Assembly: GCA_035771165.1 (NCBI GenBank)
Contig: JAWNZC010000319.1
Coordinates: 108,501-172,500 of the forward strand
Direction of reading: 5' to 3'
DNA: 64,000 bases
From: Paragorgia papillata
Lineage: Eukaryota > Cnidaria > Anthozoa > Scleralcyonacea > Coralliidae
Positions 63,631 through 64,000 of the stretch are shown here, piece after piece. The translations under genes were made by a program, and so were the position numbers. The stretch's first letter is position 1. Each line of letters begins with the position of its first letter. The notes under the pieces are model-generated. The model made no database searches. It saw nothing but the letters and a program-made list of their open reading frames with translations, and was not told where the DNA came from.

Positions 63631-64000
63631 AGAAGAGTATTTTACTAGCAACTAAAACACTCGTAGAATCCATATTTCACTACATCTGGGACCGAGTGGC
63701 GTATTTCTCGTATGCAACGCTCGCGAGTGACATATCGACAAGTCAAAATTTTCGCCTTTTTTCGTAAGTTTCAAATCAAGTAAATTTGAGCCAGTAACTT
63801 CTCTTAATTCAGTTTTCCATGTAAAATGAAGTACAGTATTCGAAGAAGCTGTTGTATTTTTCATTTGTATTTTCTAAAAGTTTTATGTCAAGCGGTTGTA
63901 GTTTTTGCATTAAATCCAGTTTATCAACATCACTTCCACGCATAATTTCATTGTCCATATAATAAATAGAACATTACACGGTTGCTCAAAGATATGGATT

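Overview
The window is nuclear DNA of an animal. It is AT-rich and repeat-dense, and its genes are split by GT-AG introns. The gene content (a Not-class homeobox gene, an AP-2 transcription factor, a metabotropic glutamate receptor and two intron-bearing class A GPCRs) fits an early-branching eumetazoan. A cnidarian, probably an anthozoan, is my best guess, but this is inference from gene families and repeat style and cannot be settled from the window alone. Every protein-coding gene I can support lies on the + strand.

Layout. 1-7612: 3' part of a TFAP2 (AP-2) gene, with exons at 1801-1837 (tentative), 2279-2486, 4752-4870, 6630-6771 and 7333-7612; its introns hold a 17-bp minisatellite, a TACTG microsatellite, foldback elements and a retrotransposon relic. 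7613-14112: intergenic, a mosaic of SINEs, foldback elements and tandem repeats. 14113-16741: class A GPCR 1 (two exons around a 41-bp minisatellite). 16742-20052: transposon debris and a 5S-rRNA-derived SINE. 20053-22494: class A GPCR 2 (two exons). 22495-26351: foldbacks and AT-rich DNA. 26352-37121: Not-family homeobox gene, two exons around a 10.2-kb transposon-filled intron. 37122-44263: foldbacks, SINEs, microsatellites and one unexplained minus-strand ORF. 44264-51546: a five-exon metabotropic glutamate receptor of 1086 aa with nearly every intron filled by its own minisatellite. 51547-59480: trinucleotide repeats, a mariner-like MITE, a large 115-bp repeat array and dispersed elements. 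59481-62951 and probably beyond: TATA box and first two coding exons of a membrane-anchored protein resembling the DUF885 family.

Most striking is a set of sequences carrying a hammerhead-ribozyme-like core (CTGANGA, hairpin, GAAAC, GTC/GTT). One copy at 34160-34204 has complementary stem I and stem II strands around a canonical core with one extra A. Six further copies form a tandem array at about 32640-33340 with a 120-bp period, and a second family with the same core is scattered across the window. Absence of a stem III loop and presence of a palindromic ACGT at that site suggest dimeric (double) hammerheads, as in Penelope-like elements and small animal retrozymes.

Other themes are nested transposition (a hAT-like element inside a 5S-derived SINE; a TTAA-flanked piggyBac-like MITE inside a retrotransposon ORF), minisatellites inside introns, and a family of 115-120-bp repeats of which a small hairpin-bearing part was separately amplified into a 25-bp minisatellite inside the glutamate receptor gene.
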